Source of the DNA: an uncultured Oscillospiraceae bacterium
GTDB lineage: Bacteria > Bacillota > Clostridia > Oscillospirales > Oscillospiraceae
DNA length: 50,315 bases
Reading direction: 5' to 3'
NCBI GenBank assembly: GCA_944385535.1
Contig: CALWXR010000015.1
Coordinates: forward strand, 1-50,315
Shown piece after piece: positions 23,801 through 33,048 of the stretch. Below the pieces are notes generated by a model that was not told the origin of the DNA, searched no databases, and saw only the letters and a program-made list of their open reading frames with translations. Positions within the stretch are counted from its first letter, which is position 1. Each line of letters opens with the position of its first letter. The position numbers and the translations under genes are program-made.

Positions 23801-24631
23801 TTAAATCGCCATAGGGATCTCAAAGTCAAAGGGATGATACTGATAATTCTCCAGCCGGAAGCTGTCCTTGGTAAACTGGTAGAAGTCCTTAACGCTTTCG
23901 TCCACAGAGAATTTGGGCGCCTCATATCCTTCCCGTTCCAGCATGGCCTTCACCGCGGGGATGTGCCGGTCATAGATGTGGCAGTCGGCGATTACATGAA
24001 CCAGCTCTCCCACCTGCAGCCCGGACACCTGGGCCATCATGTGGGTGAGCACCGCGTACTGAACCACATTCCAGTTGTTGGCGGTGAGCATATCCTGAGA
24101 CCGCTGATTCAGAATGGCGTTCAGGGTATTTCCTGTAACGTTGAAGGTCATGGAATAGGCGCAGGGGTACAGGTTCATCTCGTGCAGATCCTCAAAATTG
24201 TAGATGTTTGTCAGGATCCGCCGGGACGCGGGATTGTGCTTCAGGTCATAGAGCACCCGATCCACCTGGTCAAAGTCCCCCTCTTTATAGTGGTGCTTGA
24301 TGCCCAGCTGATAGCCGTAGGCCTTGCCGATGGTGCCGTCCTCCCCGGCCCACTCGTCCCACACATGACTGCCCAGATCCGCGATCCGGTTGGACTTTTT
24401 CTGCCAGATCCACAACAGCTCGTCCACAGCGCTTTTCCAGTAGGTTCGGCGAAGCGTCATAATGGGAAATTCCTTCGCCAGATCATATCGGTTCACCACG
24501 CCGAATTTCTTGATGGTGTGGGCGGGGGTGCCGTCCGTCCAATGGGGACGAACCTCCAGATGTTCATCGGAAAAGCCGTTTTCCAGAATATCCAGGCATG
24601 TTTTCTTATAAACCTCGTCAGCATAGCTCAT
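23801..24631 (-). CDS. thyA: Thymidylate synthase
   Basis: A 276-residue ThyA-type enzyme converting dUMP to dTMP with methylenetetrahydrofolate. The nucleophile is Cys157 in LYPCAYSMTF; RRILTNIYN precedes it, and NQRSQDMLTANNWNVVQYAVLTHMMAQ supplies nucleotide-binding Arg, Ser and Asn. The sequence diverges from the classical short form in places (for example NRYDLAKEFPIMTLRRTYWKSAVDELLW) but all core parts are present. First gene of thyA-folA, own promoter. Confidence 0.95.
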   Translation of the reverse strand: MSYADEVYKKTCLDILENGFSDEHLEVRPHWTDGTPAHTIKKFGVVNRYDLAKEFPIMTLRRTYWKSAVDELLWIWQKKSNRIADLGSHVWDEWAGEDGTIGKAYGYQLGIKHHYKEGDFDQVDRVLYDLKHNPASRRILTNIYNFEDLHEMNLYPCAYSMTFNVTGNTLNAILNQRSQDMLTANNWNVVQYAVLTHMMAQVSGLQVGELVHVIADCHIYDRHIPAVKAMLEREGYEAPKFSVDESVKDFYQFTKDSFRLENYQYHPFDFEIPMAI

Positions 24632-24661
24632 ATGGGGTTCCTCCCTGTATTAATTGATCCC

Positions 24662-24690
24662 ATCATAGCACATTCTTTCCAAAGGCGCAA
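24662..24690 (-). promoter_or_regulatory. Promoter of thyA-folA
   Basis: TTGCGC (24685-24690) and TATGAT (24662-24667) on the minus strand, spacer 17, just past the upstream terminator. Confidence 0.6.
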
Positions 24691-24693
24691 GGC

Positions 24694-24727
24694 AAAAATA
24701 TCCCCGCGGGCATTGCCCGCGGGGATA
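24694..24727 (-). terminator. Terminator of the lysozyme-SH3 gene
   Basis: TATCCCCGCGGGC pairs perfectly with GCCCGCGGGGATA, followed by TTTTT on the minus strand. Confidence 0.85.
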
Positions 24728-24742
24728 CAGGATGGGAGAGGC

Positions 24743-27700
24743 TTACAGCAGGTTCGCGTTGTTGACCCAGCCCAGAGAGGTGCGGGACCAGTCGCCAACC
24801 ACTTCGTAGATGTCAATGACCGCCATTTTCACATAGGAGCCAATGACTTCGCCGCTTCCTGCCTCGGTGTAGATGGGAGTGCCATCGGTGTAAACCACCC
24901 GGGCGCTGATGGCGGTGGAAGCGTAGGGAACCATGTCCACATAGTACAGGTATACCCAGCCGCCGTCGGTGCGGCCCCAAGCCATGTAGTTGGAAATGGT
25001 GGTTTCATAGATCTTCAGGGTCTTGCCGCAGTCGATCGTCTTGGTTACCTCGGCCGTATCGGAAGCGGTCTTCCGAACGTTCAGGTAGCCCAGGGAGTTG
25101 TTCTTAACGGTACCGGTGTACAGGTAGGCATTGCTGCTGGTCTTGCCGGTGTCGCCGTTGCTGGAGCCAATGTACTCGGTGTTTCCGCCGCTGGAGCCGG
25201 AGTCGCCGGTGTTGCCGGTGTTGCCGGAATTACCGGTATTACCGGAGTTTCCGGAGTTGCCGGTTTCGCCGGACAGGTAGATGGCGCCTTCGGACATGTA
25301 ATCCAGACGGGCCCAGCCGGTAAGCTCGTTGTCGGTCTGGCTTTCAATCTGGCCCCAAACCTTATCCTTAACGATCTCCACATTGGTAACGGTGACCTTG
25401 TCGCCCAGGAGCAGCTTGCCGATGCTGTCGGTGTCGGTGCTGGCGCCTGTGCGGACATTCAGCTTCTCGGTACCGGTGACGGTGTAGGTCTCCTCACGCA
25501 GAGGATCCAGATCAATGTACTTCTCAGGATTGAGGATGTAGCCGTCGTTGACTCTTGCCCAGTAGTAGGTGGTGATAACCTGCGTTACCTCATCGGAGCC
25601 GTCATCCAATACTGTCTCTTGGGTTGCATCGCCGTTCTTAACCGCAGTCTGAGCGTCCTGTTCCGCATCGTCGGATTCCACCTTGGTGGTGACCTTCACC
25701 CGAAGCAGTTCCTGAACATTCACCGTATCGCCGGAATCCAGATAACGGGCGATCCGTTCAGAATCCACTTCCGCTTCAATGTAAACGGGAATCCCATTGG
25801 TGTTCACCGTGCCGGTGTAGACAGCGGTGGTAGCGGAGCTTTCGCAATCTTCGTAGGAATCGGTAACGGTGCCGCCCTCCGGAACGTTGGAGCTGCCGGA
25901 GTTGCCGGGGATGTCGTCATAAGACATCATGGCTACATAGTCCATGCACACCCAGCCGGACTGGGGCTTGGTAATGCGGCCCCACTTGGCTGCGCCGTAG
26001 GTGGTCACTTCCACAACAGTCACTTCCATGCCGGGAAGAATCTTGCCCAGTAGGGCGCTGCCGGTGCCGGGATTGGCCCGGAGATTGACGCCGCCGTAGG
26101 TATTGGCAACGATGCCGGTGCCGGTTTCCGCCTGGGCGTTACCGCCGCTGCTGACGGAGCCTTCCTTCACCTCCACGTACTGGCCATATACCCAGCTGTC
26201 GGTTTCGGGATCATCGTCCACTTCGTAATCGATCTTGTACCAGCCATCGCTTTCACCCAGGATGTTGAAGGTGGTGCCTCTGGCAATGGAGCCCAGGACC
26301 TCACTGCTGATATCGTCATCAATGCGGACACGAACGGTATCCGCGCCAATGATGGTGCCCATCTTACCGGTGCCTTCGGTATCGGTGGAGATATCTCCCC
26401 GGGTAACATACTTGGAAGCCAGATTTACCCAGCCGCCGTACTGCTTGGTGTAGCCCCAGATCTCATCGTCCACAACCACCACGGAAGTGATGTCCAGTTC
26501 CACGCCCTTGGACAGCTTGTCCACACGGGAGCTGTAGTCGCCGGCATCAGGCCGGACATTCAGAGTATCGGCAACCACCGTGTACTGGGCCGCGTCCATG
26601 TCAATGTATCTCAGACGGATCCAGCCCTTGGAGGTTTTGCCCCAGTTGATCGTATCAATCGACTTCAGGTTGTTGACCGTCACCGTGGTACCGGCCTTCA
26701 GGGTCTCCACCACCTCAGCAGATTCACTTGCTTCTTTGTAAACCTTCACCTCTTCGTTGGTCTTTCCGGTGAAGGTATAAGCCAGCATATCAGGATCACT
26801 GTCGCTGATTACGTCATCCGCCAGCATGGTCACCTTGGCATAGGTCAGGCAGAACCAGCCGCTGGCTGCGCGGCCCCAACGATGTCCGTTAACGGTCTTG
26901 ATCTGGTAAATGTTGACCACGGTGCCGTTGGAAAGAGCGCCAACGATCTTGTTACCCACGCCCGCGTCGCTTCGGACGTTAACATAGTTGGAGCAAACCA
27001 CGGTAGCCTTGGCCACCGGGTCGCCAGTTTCCGCAGGTGTGTCGGGTTCGGTATAGACCTGGCCGAAATTGGTGTACATCAAAGCCACCCAACCCACAGT
27101 CTTATTGCTGCTGGCGCTTTCCGCCACCTGGCCCCACTTGAAGCCATCGGCGTCCTCCGTGGCAACGATCCGCAGCTGAGTGCCCATGGTATAAGAACCG
27201 GTCTTGTTGCTGTGGATGCTGGCCTTTTCCCGGCGGTTTACATAAGAATTGGTAACGGTGACCGTCACATCTACAGTGGGAATGGAGGACTCATCGGAGT
27301 TGCTATTGGACTGAGAAGCGCCAACCTTGACCCAGCCATCGGTGCCGTTGATATGTGCCCATCTGCTGCCGTTGCTGTCGATAAAGTCCCGGTCAATACT
27401 CAGTTCATTTTTCGCACCGTACTCGCTGGTCAGATCCGCGTCTACCTTGCCGTTGACGCCCAGATAAACGTTCTTGGAAACCAGCTGGGATTGCTTCAGC
27501 TTATAACTCACCGTGTGGAAATACTGATCGGTCTGGCCGTTGGCCTGCCACTCGGCAATCAGCGTCTTGCCCTTATGGGCGGAAGTCAGATAAGGAACCC
27601 ACTGCAATCTGCCGTCGCTATTTTCCACATACCAGCCCATGAACTTGTAGCCGGAACGGGTGGGAACGGGCTCGGGAGCGGTGGTGATGGTGGTGTCATA

Positions 27701-28354
27701 GTACTGACTGTAGCCATTGCCCTCGGTCAGGGTGCCGTTGTTGGCGTCGTAGGTGACATATGTATAGTTGGAGGGCGGAGTGCTGGAATATACGCCGTTG
27801 AGGTACATATTGGCCTCTACCATTCTGCGGTTGGTCAGGCCATCCACAGTGGTGCCCTGTACCGTATTCCACAGGCAGATGGCGTTCAGGAACTTATTGC
27901 CCGTAGCGCCGCTGGTAACCGCGCTCTTGAACACGCCGGTACCGTTCATCCAGGCGGTGCCGCAGTTATAAGAGAACAGCACCAGAGCGTCGTGCTGATT
28001 CTGGGACAGATTCAGGCCGTTCTTGCTGGCAAAGCTGTTGACGGCGGTATCCACCTTGGCAACCTCTTCCCGCAGAGCCTCGTCCGCCACAGACTCCTCG
28101 GTGATGGTGTGAAGGATCACATTGCCCTCGGCGTCTGTCTTATTGTGGTTTTCGGTACACAATGTACCGTAGCCGATATAATACTTGCCGCCGGAAGCGT
28201 AACAGGTTTTGCTGTATCCTTCCAGCTTCTTCAAAATTGTGATCGCATCCTCGCTGGTGGTGCGGGAAGCGGCAGAAGCGGACAGCGCGGCGGCAGGCGC
28301 CAGGCTGACCAGCATGATCAGAGCTAATAAAGCGCATACAATTCTCTTTTTCAT
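24743..28354 (-). CDS. Secreted GH24 lysozyme with about ten SH3-like repeats
   Basis: A 1203-residue secreted protein. Signal peptide 1-29 (MKKRIVCALLALIMLVSLAP). Residues 33-190 form a phage-type lysozyme domain: the likely catalytic Glu45 in LKKLEGYSK, YYIGYGT, NQHDALVLFSYNCG and GLTNRRMVEANMYLNG. Residues 198-272 resemble a Listeria-Bacteroides (InlB B-type) repeat, YVTYDANNGTL to GKTLIAEW. From 280 to the end I count ten or eleven SH3-like units, many with (L/V)NVR near the start and WGR/GW(V/I) toward the end. A Gly/Asn/Ser/Thr linker near residue 1050 separates the last two. It probably binds and cuts peptidoglycan outside the cell. The number of SH3 units is unusual for a lysozyme of this type. 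Confidence 0.85.
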   Translation of the reverse strand: MKKRIVCALLALIMLVSLAPAAALSASAASRTTSEDAITILKKLEGYSKTCYASGGKYYIGYGTLCTENHNKTDAEGNVILHTITEESVADEALREEVAKVDTAVNSFASKNGLNLSQNQHDALVLFSYNCGTAWMNGTGVFKSAVTSGATGNKFLNAICLWNTVQGTTVDGLTNRRMVEANMYLNGVYSSTPPSNYTYVTYDANNGTLTEGNGYSQYYDTTITTAPEPVPTRSGYKFMGWYVENSDGRLQWVPYLTSAHKGKTLIAEWQANGQTDQYFHTVSYKLKQSQLVSKNVYLGVNGKVDADLTSEYGAKNELSIDRDFIDSNGSRWAHINGTDGWVKVGASQSNSNSDESSIPTVDVTVTVTNSYVNRREKASIHSNKTGSYTMGTQLRIVATEDADGFKWGQVAESASSNKTVGWVALMYTNFGQVYTEPDTPAETGDPVAKATVVCSNYVNVRSDAGVGNKIVGALSNGTVVNIYQIKTVNGHRWGRAASGWFCLTYAKVTMLADDVISDSDPDMLAYTFTGKTNEEVKVYKEASESAEVVETLKAGTTVTVNNLKSIDTINWGKTSKGWIRLRYIDMDAAQYTVVADTLNVRPDAGDYSSRVDKLSKGVELDITSVVVVDDEIWGYTKQYGGWVNLASKYVTRGDISTDTEGTGKMGTIIGADTVRVRIDDDISSEVLGSIARGTTFNILGESDGWYKIDYEVDDDPETDSWVYGQYVEVKEGSVSSGGNAQAETGTGIVANTYGGVNLRANPGTGSALLGKILPGMEVTVVEVTTYGAAKWGRITKPQSGWVCMDYVAMMSYDDIPGNSGSSNVPEGGTVTDSYEDCESSATTAVYTGTVNTNGIPVYIEAEVDSERIARYLDSGDTVNVQELLRVKVTTKVESDDAEQDAQTAVKNGDATQETVLDDGSDEVTQVITTYYWARVNDGYILNPEKYIDLDPLREETYTVTGTEKLNVRTGASTDTDSIGKLLLGDKVTVTNVEIVKDKVWGQIESQTDNELTGWARLDYMSEGAIYLSGETGNSGNSGNTGNSGNTGNTGDSGSSGGNTEYIGSSNGDTGKTSSNAYLYTGTVKNNSLGYLNVRKTASDTAEVTKTIDCGKTLKIYETTISNYMAWGRTDGGWVYLYYVDMVPYASTAISARVVYTDGTPIYTEAGSGEVIGSYVKMAVIDIYEVVGDWSRTSLGWVNNANLL

Positions 28355-28390
28355 AGCTGCTTACTCCTTTGTCTTATGTAAGTTATTGGT

Positions 28391-28419
28391 ATTATAACAG
28401 AGCCGTTTACAAATTGCAA
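28391..28419 (-). promoter_or_regulatory. Promoter of the lysozyme-SH3 gene
   Basis: TTGCAA (28414-28419) and TATAAT (28391-28396) on the minus strand, spacer 17; AAAGGAG precedes the ATG. Confidence 0.75.
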
Positions 28420-28592
28420 CCCCTTTTTGAAAAATAATTACATTTTTGTTACAGATTCGTTCACCGGATTGTTGCGAAGCCTCTGCTTTTTTCCGGAACC
28501 ATCCCTCTTTTTTGTTTTTCATTCCATTTCCCCCTGCCAGATTGAAATAAATTGTTGTATTCTTGTTACCTTTTTCTGCCAGCATTTCCCCA

Positions 28593-28621
28593 TTGACTTT
28601 CCCCGGAGCCACTGTTATACT
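28593..28621 (+). promoter_or_regulatory. Promoter upstream of the hairpin chain and mnmA
   Basis: TTGACT (28593-28598) and TATACT (28616-28621), spacer 17. The start near 28628 coincides with the left end of the hairpin element. Confidence 0.75.
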
Positions 28622-28628
28622 CCAATTG

Positions 28629-28894
28629 TAATTAGTGCCTGCTGAATAAGCCGAGGAAAGCGGCTTATTCCCTGCTGTAAGCGGGAAATTGAAAAAAACG
28701 GCTCTTTCCAACCGTTTTTTTCAATTCAGGCGCGTATCAATGTGTATTTTGGATGGTGCGGCGCACCGCACCATCCAAACAGGTGCAAGATTTTTTCGCT
28801 GAAAGGCGGAAAAACCTTGCACCTGAACAACGCAAAAAAGTCCGGAAAGCCTTGGCTTGCAAGGACTTTTGCGTTGTTCAGTACACATTAATTA
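28629..28894 (+). repeat. Five-hairpin element forming the mnmA leader
   Basis: Five successive stem-loops: GAATAAGCCG (28643-28670), TTGAAAAAAACGG (28689-28724), TTTGGATGGTGCGG (28748-28779), CAGGTGCAAG (28780-28824) and GAACAACGCAAAA (28825-28879), each with a nearly exact complementary arm. The outer ends are imperfect inverted repeats, TAATTAGTGCCTGCTGAA against TAATTAATGTGTACTGAA (14 of 18 match). The element runs from the predicted transcription start to the AAGGAGG of mnmA. The second hairpin followed by T residues could act as a terminator. No open frame. A mobile palindromic element that has become a leader is one reading; a regulatory leader is the other. Confidence 0.6.
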
Positions 28895-28907
28895 AGGAGG
28901 TAGGCAA

Positions 28908-29990
28908 ATGGAAGATAAATCAGCCCTGATCGGCATGAGCGGCGGCGTTGACAGTTCTGTGGCCGCCTTCCTGCTGTGTCAAGCCGGTTATCGCTGCATT
29001 GGCGCTACCATGCGCCTGTATGATGGCAGCGCCCCGGACGCGGAAGGCAGCTGCTGCTCCCTGGACGATGTGGAAGACGCCAGAAGCGTGGCCCGCCGTC
29101 TTGGGATCCCCCACTATGTATTTAATTTCAAGGAGGATTTTCGCAAGCAGGTCATCGACCGCTTTGTTTCCTGCTATGAGCGGGGTGAAACGCCCAACCC
29201 CTGCATCGACTGCAACCGGTGCCTAAAATTTGACCGTCTGCTTCGCCGGGCCCTGGAGCTGGGCTGCGATTATGTGGCCTCCGGGCACTACGCCCGGATC
29301 CGGTTTGACGCCGCCTCCGGCCGGTATCTTCTGTGCCGGGCCGCGGACTCCGCCAAGGATCAGACCTATTTTCTTGCCTGCCTGGATCAGTACCAGCTTT
29401 CCCGCATCCGCTTTCCCCTTGGAGCGCTGACCAAGGAGGAGGTTCGAACCATCGCCCGGGAAAACGGCTTTATCAACGCCCGGAAGCGGGACAGCCAGGA
29501 CATTTGCTTTGTGCCCGATGGAGATTACGCCGCCTTTTTGGCCCGCTATACGGGAAAAAGCTACCCGGAAGGCGACTTCCTGGATCTGTCCGGGAACAAG
29601 GTAGGCCGCCATCGGGGCGCGGTGCGCTACACCCTGGGCCAGCGAAAGGGGCTGGGCATTGCTTTGGGCGAGCCGGTGTATGTGTGCGGCAAGGATATGG
29701 CCGCCAACACCGTCACCCTGGGGCCCAATGAAGCCCTGTTCTCCCGGGGGCTGCGGGCAAACAGCTGGAACTGGTATCCCTTCCCCGCTCTGGCAGAGCC
29801 CGTTTCTGTCACTGTTAAGATCCGGCACAGCCAGTCAGAGCAGGCCGCCACTGTCTACCCGGAAGCGGAGGGCTTCGCCCGGGTGGAATTCCAGACCCCC
29901 CAGCGGGCCGTGACGCCCGGTCAAGCGGTGGTGCTGTACCAGGGGGAGCTGGTCATCGGCGGCGGTACCATTACAGAAGCCATCCCATAA
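28908..29990 (+). CDS. mnmA: tRNA-specific 2-thiouridylase MnmA
   Basis: A 360-residue enzyme that thiolates U34 of tRNA-Lys, -Glu and -Gln using ATP and sulfur from a cysteine desulfurase relay. The PP-loop is GMSGGVDSSVAAFLL (9-23). Catalytic cysteines lie in NPCIDCNR (near 97) and DICFV (near 199). The C-terminal beta-barrel includes GQRKGLGIALGEPVYV. N-terminal CCSLDDVEDAR matches the family variant with two cysteines. Leader described separately; terminator follows. Confidence 0.95.
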   Translation: MEDKSALIGMSGGVDSSVAAFLLCQAGYRCIGATMRLYDGSAPDAEGSCCSLDDVEDARSVARRLGIPHYVFNFKEDFRKQVIDRFVSCYERGETPNPCIDCNRCLKFDRLLRRALELGCDYVASGHYARIRFDAASGRYLLCRAADSAKDQTYFLACLDQYQLSRIRFPLGALTKEEVRTIARENGFINARKRDSQDICFVPDGDYAAFLARYTGKSYPEGDFLDLSGNKVGRHRGAVRYTLGQRKGLGIALGEPVYVCGKDMAANTVTLGPNEALFSRGLRANSWNWYPFPALAEPVSVTVKIRHSQSEQAATVYPEAEGFARVEFQTPQRAVTPGQAVVLYQGELVIGGGTITEAIP

Positions 29991-29999
29991 GATATACGC

Positions 30000-30039
30000 A
30001 AGCGGAGGAACCGGTTACGGCTCCTCCGCTTCTTTGTTT
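30000..30039 (+). terminator. Terminator of mnmA
   Basis: AAGCGGAGGA pairs with TCCTCCGCTT, followed by CTTTGTTT. Confidence 0.65.
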
Positions 30040-30047
30040 CCCCAAAA

Positions 30048-32789
30048 CTATTTCAGATACTTTCCGTGCTTTGAACCTGAGGACAGGTATTTCTTCCAGT
30101 CCGGTTTATACACCAGCTGAACCGCCAGGAAGAATACGCCCCCGCAAAGCAGGCTCACCTTCCAGCCCAGGCTGAAGGCCTTGTTTCGGTAGGCGAAGCT
30201 GACGGTGTGGGTTCCTTCTGTCAGCGCCACCCCGATCATGCAATCTCCGATCAAAACAGTCTCCGCCGCTTCGCCGTCCACCTGGACATACCAGTTTCCG
30301 TTCTGCGGGATAGAGGTGTAGAGCAGACCCTCCCGGTCACAGTGGATGGTTCCTTCCAGGAAGGTGCTTTCAAAGCTGGTCAGCTCCAGCGTGGAGGCGG
30401 ACAGTACCTCATACCCCTGCCAGAACCGTTCCCCGCTCAAAACCGCCGCGCTGACCGTCATGGTGCTGCTTTCACCGGCGTCGCACAGGATCCGAATGCC
30501 GATTACATCCCCCGCCTTTACGTCTCCCACGGCGATCATTTGGGGCAGGCTGATGGTCTCCCGGTACAGTTCTTTCCCGTTGATGCTCACATAGTAATCA
30601 TTCCGCTTTGGCAGATTCAGATGAATGCAGGCAAAGCCGTCCCGATCCGCTACATAGGAGTAGGTCACATCCGAGCCGGACTGGGCATCCTCATACCGGC
30701 AATAGCCGCTGGAATTGCTCTCCGTAATGGTCACGCCGTTTTCCGCAATGGTCAGGCTCTCCCCTTTCAAGGTGTGCCACACGTCGGCGGATATGCCGGT
30801 TGCGGCGGAAAACAGCGTATTCTGGAAGGCAAAGCTGCCGCCGTCGGAGAAATCCACCTGGGCAAGCTGGCTTTCCGCTAGAAAGCCCAGAGGCAGATAG
30901 GCGTTGTTTTCCAGCAGGGTGGTATCTCCGAAGCTGTTGACCTCTGTAAAATAGGAGCTTTGCTTGTCCTTGCCATCCCGGTCGATCATATACTTGATCC
31001 CCAAAAACAGGTTTGCCACCGGGGAGCTCTCCTCATAGCAGTAGCGGTTGTAGGTGTTTTTGGCCCCGTAGCCCAGAGCCTTCATAAATTCCGTCACCTT
31101 CACGTTGGCGGAGCTGGTAAAGGCGGAAACGCCGTTATAGCCGTTCAGGGCGCCGTCATTGAGGGTCTGGGAGTGGGTGGTCTCCGCCCGGGAGAACAGG
31201 TTGTCCTCCTCCCGTTCGTGCATATAGCGGATCACCGAGGCGGTGTAGGTGGTTCCCTTGGGGTAGTTGGTCACGTTGGTGCCAGTAAAATACAGGGCGA
31301 AGCAGATCAAGGTGCCCGCCAGTTCCGCAATCAGCAGGATCAGCGCCATCCATCTGGCCTGGGTGCGCCGGATCCCCCGCTCATAGCGGGCGCGTACCAG
31401 CTCCTGTTTTGCGGCCTGCTCCGATACTCTGGGCTTGATCTGGCCATAGAGCATAATCGCCTCATACAGCGCCAGAAACACCAGGTTATACAGGAAGTAC
31501 ACCGGGATATCCAGATTCAGGAAGCCCCATTCCAGGGGAACGGTTTCCGTCAGTTCTTCCGAGCAAGCCAGCACGCCCGCTGTCAGGAGCCCGGCGGCCG
31601 CGATCTGCCAGACGGAAAACTTACTGCGCATCAGCCAGGCCCGGTATGCCATATACAGCACCACAAAGCTGTACAGGAAGCTGAATCGGTAAGGGATCAT
31701 GTTGGTAAAGTGGAACCCATGCCAGATATAGTCCAGCTGGCGAATGATAAAGCTCACATTGAAAAACAGCAGCAGCGTTACCGCGCAGATCTTATCCCGC
31801 AGCTTGACGTCCTTCGCCATCAGGTACAGGAACATGAGCAGGATGCTGAAAATGCCGCAGTACACATTGGGCAGCCCTTCTTTGAAGGAAGGCTCAATGG
31901 CGCCGCCCATATTGCCCGCCACCTGACGCATGGCGTCCAGCAGCCCCAGAATGGTGTGCTCATCGGCAATGTTCAGCCGGAAGCCGGTGGGGAAGTTATT
32001 CACGCTGGACTGGGTGGTTTGCAGAGCCGCCAGGGCAGGCAGCTCCAAAATGGCGGTCATGCCAATGGCCAGCGCGGAAAAGAAGGCGATGCGGCAAAGA
32101 TCCAGAAAGAATTTCTTCCACCCGCCCCAGCGGCAAATCTGATACACAAAGAACAGCAGCAGAATAAAGATGCAGGTGAAAAATCCAATATAGTAGTTGG
32201 CGAAAATGGACAGGAATAAGGTCAGGGTATAAAGAATGAACTTCTTCTCCCGGAGCAGGCCGACCATGCCCAGCACCACCAGAGGAAGCAGGGCGAAGGT
32301 ATCCAGCCACATCACATTCCACTGATATCCCAAGGCCCAGGCGCACAGGCCGTAAAAGGCGCCGAATACAGAAATGGACAGATCCTCTTTTCCAAAGATC
32401 TTCTTCAGGAAAATGGCGAAAAACAGTCCGGCCAGTCCCAGCTTCACCGGCACCAGCAAAGAGAAGTATTCCAGCAGCCAGCCTTCCGGCATCAGCACGC
32501 TGAGCAGATTCAGGGGAGAAGCCAGATAGTAAGAAATCAGCCCAAGATAGTCCATCCCCAGCCCCACGCTCCAGGTATAGAGCAGGCCGTCCCCCTCCAG
32601 CAGAGCCTTTCGGAAGGCTACGAAGAAGGGATAGTACTGGTGATACATATCCGAGTACAGCATGGAGTACTTGCCAAAGGGCTCGTACTGGCTGATGAGC
32701 ATGACCAAAAGCATTCCCACACAGGGAATGGCAAAAGCCAGGGCCAGATAATTGCATTTGCGTTTTCCGGCTTCAAGGGAACGTTTCAT
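30048..32789 (-). CDS. YfhO-family polytopic membrane protein
   Basis: A 913-residue protein with about twelve to thirteen membrane helices in the first 520 residues, a large extracytoplasmic C-terminal part and a final helix near residue 890. The N-terminal loop YSDMYHQYYPFFVAFRKALLEGDGLLYTWSVGLGMDY is the YfhO hallmark. Members are thought to act as GT-C-like transferases that add sugars to lipoteichoic acid or other envelope polymers. The start at 32789 is chosen because AAGGAG lies just upstream; the frame could extend 28 residues but without a ribosome binding site. Monocistronic. Confidence 0.85.
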   Translation of the reverse strand: MKRSLEAGKRKCNYLALAFAIPCVGMLLVMLISQYEPFGKYSMLYSDMYHQYYPFFVAFRKALLEGDGLLYTWSVGLGMDYLGLISYYLASPLNLLSVLMPEGWLLEYFSLLVPVKLGLAGLFFAIFLKKIFGKEDLSISVFGAFYGLCAWALGYQWNVMWLDTFALLPLVVLGMVGLLREKKFILYTLTLFLSIFANYYIGFFTCIFILLLFFVYQICRWGGWKKFFLDLCRIAFFSALAIGMTAILELPALAALQTTQSSVNNFPTGFRLNIADEHTILGLLDAMRQVAGNMGGAIEPSFKEGLPNVYCGIFSILLMFLYLMAKDVKLRDKICAVTLLLFFNVSFIIRQLDYIWHGFHFTNMIPYRFSFLYSFVVLYMAYRAWLMRSKFSVWQIAAAGLLTAGVLACSEELTETVPLEWGFLNLDIPVYFLYNLVFLALYEAIMLYGQIKPRVSEQAAKQELVRARYERGIRRTQARWMALILLIAELAGTLICFALYFTGTNVTNYPKGTTYTASVIRYMHEREEDNLFSRAETTHSQTLNDGALNGYNGVSAFTSSANVKVTEFMKALGYGAKNTYNRYCYEESSPVANLFLGIKYMIDRDGKDKQSSYFTEVNSFGDTTLLENNAYLPLGFLAESQLAQVDFSDGGSFAFQNTLFSAATGISADVWHTLKGESLTIAENGVTITESNSSGYCRYEDAQSGSDVTYSYVADRDGFACIHLNLPKRNDYYVSINGKELYRETISLPQMIAVGDVKAGDVIGIRILCDAGESSTMTVSAAVLSGERFWQGYEVLSASTLELTSFESTFLEGTIHCDREGLLYTSIPQNGNWYVQVDGEAAETVLIGDCMIGVALTEGTHTVSFAYRNKAFSLGWKVSLLCGGVFFLAVQLVYKPDWKKYLSSGSKHGKYLK

Positions 32790-32821
32790 AGTATTCTCCT
32801 TCGCGTTGACAATTACTATGT

Positions 32822-32850
32822 ATTTTACCACGTTTTTGAAAAAGGGTAAA
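32822..32850 (-). promoter_or_regulatory. Promoter of the yfhO-type gene
   Basis: TTTACC (32845-32850) and TAAAAT (32822-32827) on the minus strand, spacer 17. Confidence 0.45.
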
Positions 32851-32918
32851 GGGATACGGCCCGTAATTTGCAAAGAAATCCTTAAGATTTTTTAAATTCT
32901 GCCCGGCTGGATCCCCCG

Positions 32919-32952
32919 CAAAAAAGGCTGTCCCACATTCTGTGAGACAGCC
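32919..32952 (-). terminator. Terminator of the PH-domain gene
   Basis: GGCTGTCTCACA and TGTGGGACAGCC form a stem followed by TTTTTT on the minus strand. The palindromic element lies between it and the gene's stop codon. Confidence 0.8.
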
Positions 32953-32963
32953 GAGGAAAGTAA

Positions 32964-33047
32964 AGGGAAGCTCTGATTCAATCGTCAAGCGCTGACAGCA
33001 AAGGATTTTTTGCTCAGCCGCGGTTGATGGATTCAGAGCTTCCTAAG
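32964..33047. repeat. Palindromic repeat element, copy 2
   Basis: GGAAGCTCTGA at the left end is an exact inverted repeat of TCAGAGCTTCC at the right end, so the 84 bases can fold as one long hairpin. The right 37 bases (TGCTCAGCCGC onward) match copy 1 at 908-1117. It abuts the stop codon of the PH-domain gene at 33049, as copy 1 abuts its gene. Confidence 0.65.
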
Positions 33048-33048
33048 A

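Noticed and set aside
25190-25260. GCCGGTGTTGCCGGA-type tandem repeat
   Set aside because: It is the coding sequence of the Gly/Asn/Thr/Ser linker in the SH3 protein, not an independent repeat element.
23507-26053. 848-codon open frame on the plus strand, rich in Gly/Val/Ile
   Set aside because: Antisense to folA, thyA and the SH3 protein. The composition follows from the high third-position GC of the real genes.
30960-32219. 419-codon open frame on the plus strand
   Set aside because: Antisense to the YfhO-type gene; Gln/His-rich pattern typical of a reverse reading of membrane helices.
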